A stretch of 64,000 nt of DNA from assembly GCA_037044905.1 (NCBI GenBank), contig JBAOKB010000144.1, positions 1,240,001 to 1,304,000 on the forward strand, read 5' to 3'. Position 1 is the first letter of the stretch. Each line of letters starts with the position of its first letter. Of this stretch, positions 23,521 through 33,311 are shown piece after piece. Below the pieces are notes generated by a model that had not been told where the DNA came from, ran no database searches, and was given only the letters and a program-made list of their open reading frames with translations. The DNA is from Hortaea werneckii (Eukaryota; Ascomycota; Dothideomycetes; Mycosphaerellales; Teratosphaeriaceae). Both the position numbers and the translations under genes were made by a program.

Positions 23521-24262
23521 TTGGGCCACGTTCCTACCCACCGCGGGCTTTGTTTAGGTGAGTTCAGTAGCGGAGTGGTCCAGGGTTGCGGATGGCTTGT
23601 GTCGCTAGGCTCGCTCTCGTCGATGTGGTTTATCGCAACGCCGGGACGCAACTGTCCGCGAGCCTGTAGCCGCAAAGGCAGGCCCTCCTCTTTGCCTAGG
23701 CCGATTCAACTGGGCGCGATCTTTACGGCTTGCAAGCGCGTCTTCCGATGGACAGTCGGCGATCTTGTTGATGCACGCAAGAGCTAAGTCCTCGGGTTGG
23801 AACAGGACTTGTGCGAGCAGGACGCGTTGGACTGGAGTGAGAAGAGAGAGGGTGTAGAAGAAGGGGCTTCAATTGCTTGCAATATTTACAACCTGAGCGT
23901 GCGCTGACCGTGAAATCCATGCCATTCGCCGACGTCACAGCACAGTAAAGCTCCAGCTTGGAGCTGATGTGCGCTGGCACGGTCAAAAATCGGGTACGGC
24001 GAGACGCTAGCCCAAAATCGCCAGACGCGACGACGCGTGAATCTTGCCCCGCGACTTGGACCACGACCGAACATTTACATACCTACCACACACTCTTGAA
24101 GCAAACCGTACAGACGCTCGACAGCAGATATTCGTGGGAACGAAGCGACGTTGATATAAGTAATGAGTCCCTAGTGTCCTGGCGTAGGACACGGCAGAGC
24201 AGAGTCACTCTCACCGCGCATCTAGACTCAGCTAGCCTTTCGAACGACGCGACGCCGCCAAC
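23521..24262. promoter_or_regulatory. Divergent GPC1/SMC1 promoter with MCB-like sites
   Basis: 742 bp between oppositely oriented genes. ACGCGT (the MluI cell-cycle box bound by MBF in yeasts) occurs at 23822-23827 and 24033-24038, with degenerate ACGCGA copies near 24026 and 24246. Cohesin genes are G1/S-induced in yeast, so control by MBF is plausible but is inference; the hexamer also occurs inside nearby genes. Confidence 0.45.
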
Positions 24263-27200
24263 ATGGGCAAGCTCATTGCCCTCGAGATCAACTCTTTCAA
24301 GAGTTGGTCGGGAAGGCACACAATCCAGTTCGGCGACTCTTACTTCACCAGTGTCATCGGCCCCAATGGCAGCGGCAAGTCGAATACCATGGACGCGATA
24401 TCCTTCGTCCTGGGCATCAAGTCGTCGCATCTTCGATCTACGCATCTGAAGGATCTAATTTACCGTGGACGCGTTCTCAAGCAGTCCAAAATAAACGCCG
24501 ACGGGACAGCGGTGGATGATGATGGGGAAGAAGAGGGCGATGCGAACAGCAATGCGGAGGCAGGAGCAGACGATGAAGAGGCCGAAACGCAAACGAGCAC
24601 GCAGCGCAGTGATCCGCAAAGTGCATGGGTGATGGCGTTGTATGAGGATGACGCCGGAGAAGAACAACGCTGGAAGCGCAGCATTACTGCCACCGGCCAG
24701 AGCGAGTACCGCATCAACAACCGGGTGGTGACCGCAAAACAGTACAACGAGGCACTGGAAGCCGAGAACATCTTGATCAAGGCACGCAACTTCCTGGTCT
24801 TTCAAGGCGATGTCGAATCGATCGCCAATCAGAATCCGAGGGACCTCACGCGTCTGATTGAGCAAATCAGCGGTTCGTTGGAGTACAAGGCAGAATATGA
24901 GCGTTTGAAGGCCGAGAAAGAGAAAGCCGATGAGGAGCAGGCTTACAAGCTGCATCAACGACGTGGCATAAACGGCGAGATCAAGCAGTATCAGCAGCAG
25001 AAAGAAGAACTTGATCGCTTCACGACAATGGAGGAAGAGAGGGATCAAGCCATTGTGACGCATGTCCTTTGGAAGCTTTTCCACTTCCAGCGCACGATCG
25101 AAGATAGCGCAGCCGACATCCAGAAGCACCAGGAGGAGCTGAAGGAGTTTCGTCGCAATGTTCAGAAGTATGAAGACCGTCTCGAGGAGGCTCGTAGGGA
25201 GCAGACCAAGGTTGGCAAGGAGGTCAGCAAATACGAGCGTGAGATCAAGCGCAAGGAGAAAGCCGTGGAGGAGAAGGAGAACGCACTTGTGCCTGTCGAC
25301 GAGAAGCTGGATCTAACGCGGAAGAAGGTCACAGCGGCAGAGAGTCATCTGGAAGAACGGCGCAAAGAGTACGAAGAGCAGAAGCGCCTGTGTCAGAAGC
25401 ACCAAAACGATCTCAAGACTGTTGAGAAATCGAGACAGCGCTGGGAGGATGAGTGGCAAGCGCAGCAACAGCAGGCAGGTCGCGAATTGAGCGAACAGGA
25501 CATGCAGGAATATCAGCGCCTCCAGGGCGAAGTCTACAAGCGTACCGGCAACGACCAGACTAAGCTAGACAACATTACGCGCCAGCTCAAGACGGATGAG
25601 GAGACAGTGAATAGCCTGAAGTCGAAGGTCGAGAGTACAGAGGTCCAACTCAGCAGCCTTGAAGGCGAGGTCGCTAGCTTGACCGAGCGCCGAAACGAGC
25701 TTAACCATACCGTCAAGTCGACCACGAAGGAAATCGACGCGAAGAAGAAAGCGATCAATGCACTGACTTCGGAGCGAGAACGAACAAATCAGAAGCGCCA
25801 CGAGCTTGACGAGAAGCTAGCGGAGGTCTTGCGCAAGCTCCGTGATGCTGTGGACCAGCAGCGGGCATCGCACAAGGAGGCGAATCAGCGGGAGACTGTT
25901 GCGCAAATGAAGCGCATCTTTCCAGGTGTGCGTGGAATGGTGCACCAGCTCTGTCGCCCCAAGCAAAAGAAGTACGAGGCAGCCGTCGTTACTGCTCTAG
26001 GTCGCCACTGGGACTCTGTCGTTGTTGACTCCGAGAAGGCAGCCAAAGACTGCATGGCCTACCTTAAGGATCAACGCGTAGGCCAGATGACTTTCATTCC
26101 GCTCGACACCATCATACACAAGCAGCCCAACGCCAATCTGCGCGGTCTGCATCAAGGTGTCCGCCTGGCGATCGATACCATTGAGTTTGACAATAACGTC
26201 GAACGCGCTATGAGCTTTGCATGTGGCAATACAATCGTTACTGACAATCTCAAAATCGCCCGCAATCTCTCTTACGAAAGAAATGTTGATGCTAAAGCTG
26301 TCGCACTCGATGGCACGGTCATTCACAAGGGCGGTAACATGACCGGTGGTGCGGAGCCTAGCGACAAAAAGCGCCGCTTTGAGGAGACTGAGGTCGAAAA
26401 CCTGCGCCAGTTGGCGGAGAAATTCAGGGCGGATATCGATGCTCTGCCAAAGGGCCACAAACGCCAGGCTGAAGAAGAACAGCTGCAATCGGAGCTTACT
26501 GGTCTAGACACAAAGCTGAAGTACGCTCAAGAGGAAGTCAAGGGCCTTGACCGCAACATTCAGTCCAAGAACAAGGAAGTGCAGCACATCCGGACACAGC
26601 TCAACGAGGCGCGACCCAAGTACCAGGAGCAGTCGCGTGGCTTGGAGACGCTGCGCGAATCACTTGAACAGTATGCCCAAAGCATTGCTGAGGTCGAAGA
26701 CGAGATTTATGGCGATTTCTGTCGTCGCCTGGGCTTCGAGAACATTCGTGGCTATGAGAAGCTACAAGGCTCGCTACAACAAGAAGCTAATCAGAAGAGG
26801 CTGGATTTCATGAACCAAATCTCACGTCTTCAGAATCAGATCAGCTTTGATACCAAGCGCGTGACGCAAGCCGAACAGCGCATCAAGAAGATGGAAGAAA
26901 CGCTGCAAAAAGATCAGCAACTGATTGCCCGCCTTGAACAAGAAAGGGAGGAGATCGCTGGCGAGCTCGACACTTTCAACGCCGAGATTGAGGATTTCAA
27001 TGACAAAATGGAAGAGTTCAAGAAGCAGTACGAGCAGCGAGGTGAGAAGGTCAACGAGGCTCGCCGCGAAGTGCAGAAGCGTGGCAAGTCGGTCGAGAAG
27101 GCACTGAAGGAAGTCTCGGCTCTCGAAGCCGAGGTGCAAAGGGCTTCAACGCAACGATACACAGTGCTGAAGCAAGCTAAGCTGGAAAACACCAAGATCC

Positions 27201-28144
27201 CACTGGGAGCTGGAAGTCGGAAGCTTGATTCGCTGCCGTTGGAGGATGCTGTTCTCGAGGAGCCAGATGAAGACACTATGGACGTTGACGGCGAAGAGCG
27301 TGGCACTCGCGTCAATGATTATGGTATTCACATCGACTTTTCCGACCTTGACGATGACCTTCAAGACGACAATAGTGAGGACTGCGATGCGCAGCTCTCC
27401 GAGAAGATCTCCAAAATTCAAGAAGAACTTGAGAAGATCAACCCCAATTCGCGTTCAGCCGACCGGCTGGAGGCTACCTCAGACAAACTCCGCGCCACCG
27501 AGCGCGAATTTACTGACGCTCGCACCGCAGCCAAGAATGCGACAAGGGACTTCGAGCACGTCAAGACCCAGAGGAAGGAGCTGTTCGACAAGGCGTATTT
27601 CCACATCAAGGAGCAAATCGAGACGGTGTACAAGGACCTCACCAAAACCAAAAGCTTCCCGCTCGGTGGCTCTGCGTCTATCGATGCAGAGGAAGAAGAC
27701 GAGGGCTACCTCGCAGGCGTGAAGTACCATGCCATGCCGCCTCTGAAGCGTTTCCGCGACATGGAGCACTTGTCCGGAGGCGAAAAGACTATGGCAGCCC
27801 TAGCGCTGCTCTTCGCAGTTCACACATTCGCGCCCTCACCGTTCTTTGTGCTGGACGAGGTGGATGCTGCGCTCGACAACAACAACACCACCCAGCTAGC
27901 AAACTACCTTAAGGAGCATGCAGGCCCGGGGATGCAGTTTGTGGTCATCTCGCTTAAGACCGGCCTTTTCCAGAATAGCGAGACGCTGGTCGGTGTCATG
28001 AGGGATCAGGCGAAGAATAGCTCACGGGCTTTGACGCTGGATGTAAGTGTCTTTGTGAAGAATTTCTCCATACAAATCGGTACACGTGCTAACCCTCTTC
28101 TGCAGCTTCGCAAGTACCAGACGCCTGTGCCAGCCGCTGCATAA
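24263..28144 (+). CDS. SMC1: Cohesin subunit SMC1
   Basis: Structural-maintenance-of-chromosomes protein of the cohesin ring, about 1272 residues, matching the family length. Walker A GPNGSGKSN is at residues 33-41, with the SMC1 start MGKLIALEINSFKSW. Two long coiled coils flank a hinge (about residues 550-700: FPGVRGMVHQLC, GNTIVTDNL, DGTVIHKGGNMTGG). The C-terminal head has the signature LSGGEKTMAALALL and Walker B FFVLDEVDAALD. An acidic loop lies near residues 85-115. Exons are 24263-28042 and 28106-28144. The last intron (63 bp, GTAAGT...TGCAG, GCTAAC branch) is a multiple of three without a stop, so the unspliced frame stays open; splicing gives the family ending LDLRKYQTPVPAAA. No frame break occurs in 3.9 kb. 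Confidence 0.96.
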   Translation: MGKLIALEINSFKSWSGRHTIQFGDSYFTSVIGPNGSGKSNTMDAISFVLGIKSSHLRSTHLKDLIYRGRVLKQSKINADGTAVDDDGEEEGDANSNAEAGADDEEAETQTSTQRSDPQSAWVMALYEDDAGEEQRWKRSITATGQSEYRINNRVVTAKQYNEALEAENILIKARNFLVFQGDVESIANQNPRDLTRLIEQISGSLEYKAEYERLKAEKEKADEEQAYKLHQRRGINGEIKQYQQQKEELDRFTTMEEERDQAIVTHVLWKLFHFQRTIEDSAADIQKHQEELKEFRRNVQKYEDRLEEARREQTKVGKEVSKYEREIKRKEKAVEEKENALVPVDEKLDLTRKKVTAAESHLEERRKEYEEQKRLCQKHQNDLKTVEKSRQRWEDEWQAQQQQAGRELSEQDMQEYQRLQGEVYKRTGNDQTKLDNITRQLKTDEETVNSLKSKVESTEVQLSSLEGEVASLTERRNELNHTVKSTTKEIDAKKKAINALTSERERTNQKRHELDEKLAEVLRKLRDAVDQQRASHKEANQRETVAQMKRIFPGVRGMVHQLCRPKQKKYEAAVVTALGRHWDSVVVDSEKAAKDCMAYLKDQRVGQMTFIPLDTIIHKQPNANLRGLHQGVRLAIDTIEFDNNVERAMSFACGNTIVTDNLKIARNLSYERNVDAKAVALDGTVIHKGGNMTGGAEPSDKKRRFEETEVENLRQLAEKFRADIDALPKGHKRQAEEEQLQSELTGLDTKLKYAQEEVKGLDRNIQSKNKEVQHIRTQLNEARPKYQEQSRGLETLRESLEQYAQSIAEVEDEIYGDFCRRLGFENIRGYEKLQGSLQQEANQKRLDFMNQISRLQNQISFDTKRVTQAEQRIKKMEETLQKDQQLIARLEQEREEIAGELDTFNAEIEDFNDKMEEFKKQYEQRGEKVNEARREVQKRGKSVEKALKEVSALEAEVQRASTQRYTVLKQAKLENTKIPLGAGSRKLDSLPLEDAVLEEPDEDTMDVDGEERGTRVNDYGIHIDFSDLDDDLQDDNSEDCDAQLSEKISKIQEELEKINPNSRSADRLEATSDKLRATEREFTDARTAAKNATRDFEHVKTQRKELFDKAYFHIKEQIETVYKDLTKTKSFPLGGSASIDAEEEDEGYLAGVKYHAMPPLKRFRDMEHLSGGEKTMAALALLFAVHTFAPSPFFVLDEVDAALDNNNTTQLANYLKEHAGPGMQFVVISLKTGLFQNSETLVGVMRDQAKNSSRALTLDVSVFVKNFSIQIGTRANPLLQLRKYQTPVPAAA

Positions 28145-28487
28145 GCGTGGCTGTGTAGATATATACCTCAGCTGGACACAGCTCATGATGATTTCAAAGA
28201 TGGAGGTTTGGCGTTGCCGTGAATAGGGTGAGAGGGATGTATGAGTGTGGCTTGAGTTTCTGTCCCTCTGGATGAAATGGATCTCGCACTTGCGTACAAA
28301 TAATTTCACGTAGCTTTCTAGCAGATGTCGTCGGATTGCGTAACGTATGATAATAAGTCAAGTGAACCCCAGGAAGATCTTCAGTCTCTCCATCAACGAA
28401 CGCCATGTCTGTCCGGGTATCATTCCCAGCCTTTGCCCAGATAAACGCCATACATCAATCCAAAGTGCATTGTGATGAAGTCAGCAA
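28145..28487. other. Convergent 3' region of SMC1 and NNF1
   Basis: 343 bp between two converging genes, so only 3' UTRs and terminators are expected. No distinct signal seen. Confidence 0.4.
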
Positions 28488-29229
28488 TCATGTCACCATC
28501 CTCATTTCCTCATCGACATCTCTGCCTTCCTCTCTAAGTGCGTCGAGCTCTTCGGGCTTGAGCGCGCTACACTTGCGTCCAGGTCGGCCACCACGTTCTC
28601 CAGCCCTTGCACAAGCGTCGCGATCTCGCTCCGCTGCTGCAACACCCGATCTAAAAGCTCCGAATTCTCCGCTTGCGTTACTTCCTGCTGCTGCTGGATA
28701 TCCTGCGATGCCTGCGCGAGTGAAGGGGAGAGGTGAGCTAGGTAGAGCTGTGCTGCAGGGAGCGTATGGGGCCTAAGGTTACCGCGGTCAGAATGGTGAT
28801 CCTCTTCTTTTGCTGGCAGTCATCACTTTGATTTCGATATAACACTTACGGCATCGGAGGATTCGGCCCCTTCTTCTTGCGCTCGCGTCTTCCGTCGCTT
28901 GGCCTCCTCGACCAGCCTGTCCAATTCGTTCAGGCTCGGCACCACATTACGATCCCGTAGTACGTCCTCGAAGTTGCTTCGCAGCTGGTTCCCTAGCTTT
29001 TCGTTGAATTGCTCGTGCAGTTGTCGCATCGATTGTGGGACCTCTCGGGATGGGTCGGGAAGCATTTGGCAAAGTTGTCGTAGGAGCAGGTCTTGAGGAC
29101 GTGGTTGATCGCATCGTTGTAGAGTTTCTGCAGGGCTGCTGCTCGCGGTCCCGGGGCTGAAGCTACAGGGGGCGCTGATGCTGGCGACGGTGATCGGTCG
29201 AGAGGGGCATTCGGCATTTCGGCCGCCAT
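28488..29229 (-). CDS. NNF1: Kinetochore MIND/Mis12-complex subunit Nnf1
   Basis: Nnf1 (PMF1 in animals) pairs with Mis12/Mtw1 in the MIND complex that links the inner kinetochore to Ndc80. The ATG at 29229 opens MAAEMPNAPLDRSPSP, then the family core ALQKLYNDAINHVLKTCSYD, NFAKCFP, REVPQSMRQLHEQFNEKL and RNVVPSLNELDRLVEEAKRR. After an intron (28773-28849, 77 bp, GTAAGT...TAG) comes the coiled coil LYLAHLSPSLAQASQDIQQQ and EIATLVQGLENVVADLD. Three one-base repairs are needed: near 29057 (TTC CC_ GAC CCA), at the exon-2 start near 28770, and near 28577, after which ALKPEELDALREEG leads to the stop at 28488. The clustering of breaks in an essential gene favours sequence error. Confidence 0.88.
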
Positions 29230-29658
29230 TATGCTCCGCGTGTCTTGCGTCGTGAGACGAGTCTTTCTTTTCGGTGGATCACATGTCAATCCTGGATCGC
29301 GTTATGTTCGTGACGCGGGAGTAAACACTTTTCCAAATTCGGTATGGCGAAGGCCGTGCGGAGATGCACTTCCAGGGCTGGAGGTCGGGTGATGTGCAGC
29401 TCCTCAACCTCAGGCATGAATTCCGGTGACCGGATCGGGGAGCTGAAGTGACGCGCGACTTGCTCTGGCGCGCAGCTTCGCCCGCTGTCTGTCCATTGAT
29501 CTGCCACTTCACCTTCATCTCTACACCTGATTCCATTCAACCACACCCCTTTTATACTTTGTTCATTTCAAAGCTTAAAACCACCGACCCTCTTGACCCA
29601 AGTCTGTCACCACCGTTTCGACGCGCCGAACGAGCGCTTCAATAATACGTCCACCACC
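29230..29658. promoter_or_regulatory. Divergent NNF1/THO1 promoter
   Basis: 429 bp between two divergent genes. Pyrimidine-rich runs precede the THO1 ATG (29540-29650). No named site. Confidence 0.4.
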
Positions 29659-30563
29659 ATGGACTATGCTAAGAAGAAGGTACGCAAACACACTGGTATA
29701 CACTGCACGAGCGTGCAGCATTAGGACACATCGTAATAATACTGTGATAGAACGATGAGTTGATCTCTCTCTGTAAAGAGCGCGGTCTTCAGCACACGGG
29801 CAAGAAGTCAGACTTCGTCAAGCGGCTAGAAGAGTACGACGCGGCGCAGAAAGGCGAACCGCTGCCGGCTGTACCTGCTTCCAAGGCTGCAGGGCTCGAG
29901 GATGACATCGACTGGGACGACGAGCCGGCTGCGACTGCGGAAGGCAAGGCTGCTACCACGGAAGCTGCAAAGGAGACGCTGGACGCTGGTGGAGTAGGCG
30001 AAGTCAAGAACCCAGTCGACGTGCCAAACCAGACTCTTGTTGAGGACCCTGCGAAGGAGAACGAGCTCTCAGTTGCACCTCCAGCATCAAACGGCGACGC
30101 AGCTGCGGCAGCGACAGCTGAACCGGCGAAGGAAAAGAGCCCCGAGAAGGACTTTACCAGCGGCATTGGCGAGCGTACTATCGAGGAGGAGATTGAGAAG
30201 CGCAAGGCACGGGCTAGGAAATTCGGTTTGCCAGAAGATTCAGAGGAGATCAAGCTTCTTGAGCGCGCCAAGAGGTTTGGCACTTCTAACGTTCCTGGCT
30301 TGTTGAATGCGGCGCTCACTACCGACAAGAAGGAGAAGAAGAGAGCAGCTGAGGCGCTGGAAGAGGGCAACATCAGAAAGAGTAGCAGAGGTCCCAAAGG
30401 CGGCCGAGGAAGAGGTATGGGCAACAGGAGAGGAAGCAACAGGGGCCCGAAACCGGATCGTGACAGTTTGCCGAAGACTGCGGCAGGCCAAGGTAGCTGG
30501 ATGACGGAAGAAGACAAGAAGAAGGCCGAGGCAAGAAAAGCAAGATTTGGTGCACCAGCGTAA
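29659..30563 (+). CDS. THO1: SAP-domain mRNP assembly protein (Tho1/SARNP-like)
   Basis: Homologue of yeast Tho1 and human SARNP/CIP29, which bind RNA with the helicase Sub2/UAP56 and act in mRNP packaging and export. Exon 1 (29659-29679) encodes MDYAKKK; the intron 29680-29750 (71 bp, GTACGC...TAG) joins in phase 0 to NDELISLCKERGLQHTG, completing an N-terminal SAP motif (about residues 5-40). The middle is an acidic, Ala/Glu-rich linker with a DDIDWDDE cluster. The second half holds the Tho1 motif KRKARARKFGLP ... LLERAKRFG, then an RGG-like basic patch (GPKGGRGRGMGNRRG) and a final KARFGAPA repeat. The length of about 277 residues is typical. No frame breaks. Confidence 0.9.
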
Positions 30564-30824
30564 AACGACTTTGGAGAAAACGGACGCGAAGCGCGCGAGC
30601 GAAGATCGAGACTGGCGACTTTTCTTTTTGTACTAGTACCCGCGATTGGCCACCGAGAGACTCTCTACATGCGCAGCTTATCTGCTGCGACTCACTAGCA
30701 AATTTATGAATGCCAGCCTGCAACGGCAAGTTTCCTTGACGTGTGGAATTCTTTTCATTCAGCCGTTCCTGGCGTCTGCTCGAGCAGTATAAGACACACG
30801 GCCTACCCGATGCAAGGCGTCACC

Positions 30825-33103
30825 TCAGCTCGGATCATGCACGTACCTTGTGCTCACATCGAAAAGCTTCGGCAGGAGCTCACACTCACGCGGGAAGTGA
30901 CTTTTTATTCCACTTTCGCAAAGCATTGGAAACGACAGGCGGTGTTGCGACATCACGCATGGCCAACATTGACGGGGTCGACTTGTGACCTTCTCATAAC
31001 TTTGACTTTGCAGTTTAAGCTCTTCCTTGGGGGACCACACCTGGATCTCAGAAATGCTGTGATACTGAGCAGGGAAGAACTGCGGCCCAAGGATCTTCTT
31101 CACAACTTTACCAGTTCCGGATTTTGGAAGCTCCCATCGACCATCCGAAGCAGAGTAGGCAATTTGTATCCGGCCAGCCTCGCTCTAAGGTCCTCTCGGA
31201 GCTTGTGCAGTGTCAGCTTATTGGCTCTCAAAGTGCTGTCTTCGGCGTCGTCTTTGAGAACAACAGCACTTGCTACTCGCTCACCGAACTCTTCGTCCGG
31301 TACACCGACAACCATCACTTCCGATACGTACGGCAGTGCCATGATCTCCCGCTCTATGTCAAGCGCTGAGAGCTTATATCCGCCCGACTTGATGATGTCG
31401 ACACTGGCGCGACCCATGATCCAGTACCAATCGCCCTCGCGCCTGGCAATATCGCCGGTCTTGTAATACCCATCCTCAGTGTGCGCAGATTGCGTAGCCT
31501 CAGGGTCGAACAGGTATTTGGAGAACATCTCTGGGCTCTTCACCAGGATCTCGCCCTCATCGCCCTCGCTGAGCCTCACATCGCAGCCGGCGAATAGTTT
31601 GCCTACGCTGCCATCTGGTACCTCAGGCGGACATGGATATGGTATTTTGAACACCGCTCCGATCTCTGTCGCGCCATAGCGAAGCAAGATCCTTTTGTTA
31701 AGGATGTCCGTCCAGAAGTCTGCGATGGGGGTTGGCAAGGCAGACGTCCCACACAAGCAGGCTCGCAATCCTCTTGCGCCTGCAATATACTCGTCTATCT
31801 CAGCTTGCGAACGTTTAGAGATCACACTTTCAAAGTGCCGCTTCATACGCAGATAGATTGTAGGCACGCCGGAGAAGAATGTTAAGCCGCCTTTGCGCCA
31901 GCGCTCCCATGTCCACTCTGGGCTAAAGGAGCCGGATCGAAACTCTATCTTGGCACCGGAGATGAGGAAGGGGAAGAACATAATCCCCAGGCCTGTCGCG
32001 TGATGCACTGGCAGGACATGAAGGAGCGTATCTTCCTGCGTGACGTGGTAATGGTCTGCCACTGCCAATGCCCCCTCAAAGGTATATCCCCTTCTCATCA
32101 CTGACCCCTTCGGAGGACCTGTCGTACCTGAAGTGAAAATAACCACTGCAGGATCGTTGTCGCTTAAGTACAAGTCGCTAGAGGTTATGAGCTCATCAGG
32201 TCGAAGAGCTTGGGTGAAGGTTGATGAAGCAATAGGTACGCAGGCAAATGTGCTCTTGCTATCGCGGTCCCGCACCAGCTTCTCGACCGCTATACCTAGC
32301 TTTAGTGCACCGGACGACACACAGACGGCTGCAGACCGCGACTTGGTGACGAAATAAAGTGCTTCCTCTGCGGGTACCGCCACAGTCATTGGCACGACGG
32401 CGGCTCCAAGAGCTAAGACTGCAAGCATCGCCACCGTATATTCGTAGCCTCCAGGCGCGAGAACAGCAATATAGACCTCTCTCCTGTGATTCAGTGCATC
32501 ACGGGCAGGCGGTGTCAGATTGCGCCAGACTCTGCTCCGGAAATGGACCACGTCACTGAGGAGCTGGACGTGCGTCGCTTCGTGTCCCGTATTGTCATCC
32601 CGTACGCATACGCGTGGCGGATCATGGTGAGCGAAACGGATTAGGCGGTTGAATAACGAATGGTTGGGCAAGATGTTGTGGCCGACATGCTTGGGAACAT
32701 TTAATGTCCTGTCTCCGTCCATCCTAGGGTGAAGCTCTTGACCCTCTCCAGGAATCGCCGTGCCTTCAAGAATCCTCGCGGCGGTTTCGGGTGATCTCAC
32801 AGGCGCTACATCGGTGGGATCGCCTGTGGCTGTAGAGCTTGAGCTAACGAGTTGCCGTTCGAGGGTCCTGAACAGGGTGGTTATACTTGGGTATCCTTTG
32901 TTCATAGGCTTGATCAATTGTGCATCTGTCCTTGCAGGAAGCACCTGGTTAGCTGATCTTGCATGGCGATCTTTCTTAGGCGATATCGCTGCTGCATTCC
33001 ATTGCCGTGCTATCCCCAGAAACCTGGAGAGATGTGGGGTGGACGAAGCGGGGTCGGCTTCAGCTGTCCGAGGATGTATGGCTCCGACCTTGGATTCGCG
33101 CAT
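30825..33103 (-). CDS. ACSF3-like acyl-CoA (malonyl-CoA) synthetase
   Basis: AMP-forming acyl-CoA synthetase. The AMP-binding loop is FTSGTTGPPKGSV, the A5 region LLRYGATEIGA, the A7 region YYKTGDIARREG and the A8 region GRASVDIIKSGGYKLSALDIE, closest to ACSF3 malonyl-CoA synthetases by eye. The main frame ends at 31100 (MVDGSFQNPELVKL), but a one-base repair in the CCC at 31132-31134 gives MVDGELPKSGTGKVVKKILG, restoring the catalytic A10 lysine. That frame stays open to 30825, about 70 residues beyond the usual end, so the 3' limit is uncertain. The first ~110 residues are poorly conserved, and a PTS1 cannot be judged. It is divergent from the acyl-CoA oxidase 208 bp away, which suggests a joint role in fatty-acid activation. 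Confidence 0.85.
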
Positions 33104-33311
33104 TGCTCATTGAAATGATCGCCGGCCCGTTAATGCAAAAGCTCATGCTAATACTCTGTGATGCTACCTGCCGTCTGATGGGTCATTATTGAGCAAGCAT
33201 CATCGCTTCAAAGCAGGTCTCTAAGACTTATCAGAAATTCTTCAAGCATACAGCAAGAGACTGGTGCATTGCGCTTTTGGAGCTACAAAGGAGGCTTGCG
33301 ATCACCAGAAC
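33104..33311. promoter_or_regulatory. Divergent promoter of acyl-CoA synthetase and acyl-CoA oxidase
   Basis: Only 208 bp separate the two start codons, so both are probably driven from here. I find no CCTCGG (FarA/FarB-type) hexamer in it. Confidence 0.5.

Noticed and set aside
24455..25129. 224-codon frame antisense to SMC1
   Set aside because: A shadow of the coiled-coil coding strand, with Leu/Phe-rich composition typical of antisense frames.
29789..30517. 242-codon Ser/Ala/Leu-rich frame antisense to THO1
   Set aside because: Complement of a Lys/Glu/Ala-rich gene that has clear homology and splicing on the plus strand.
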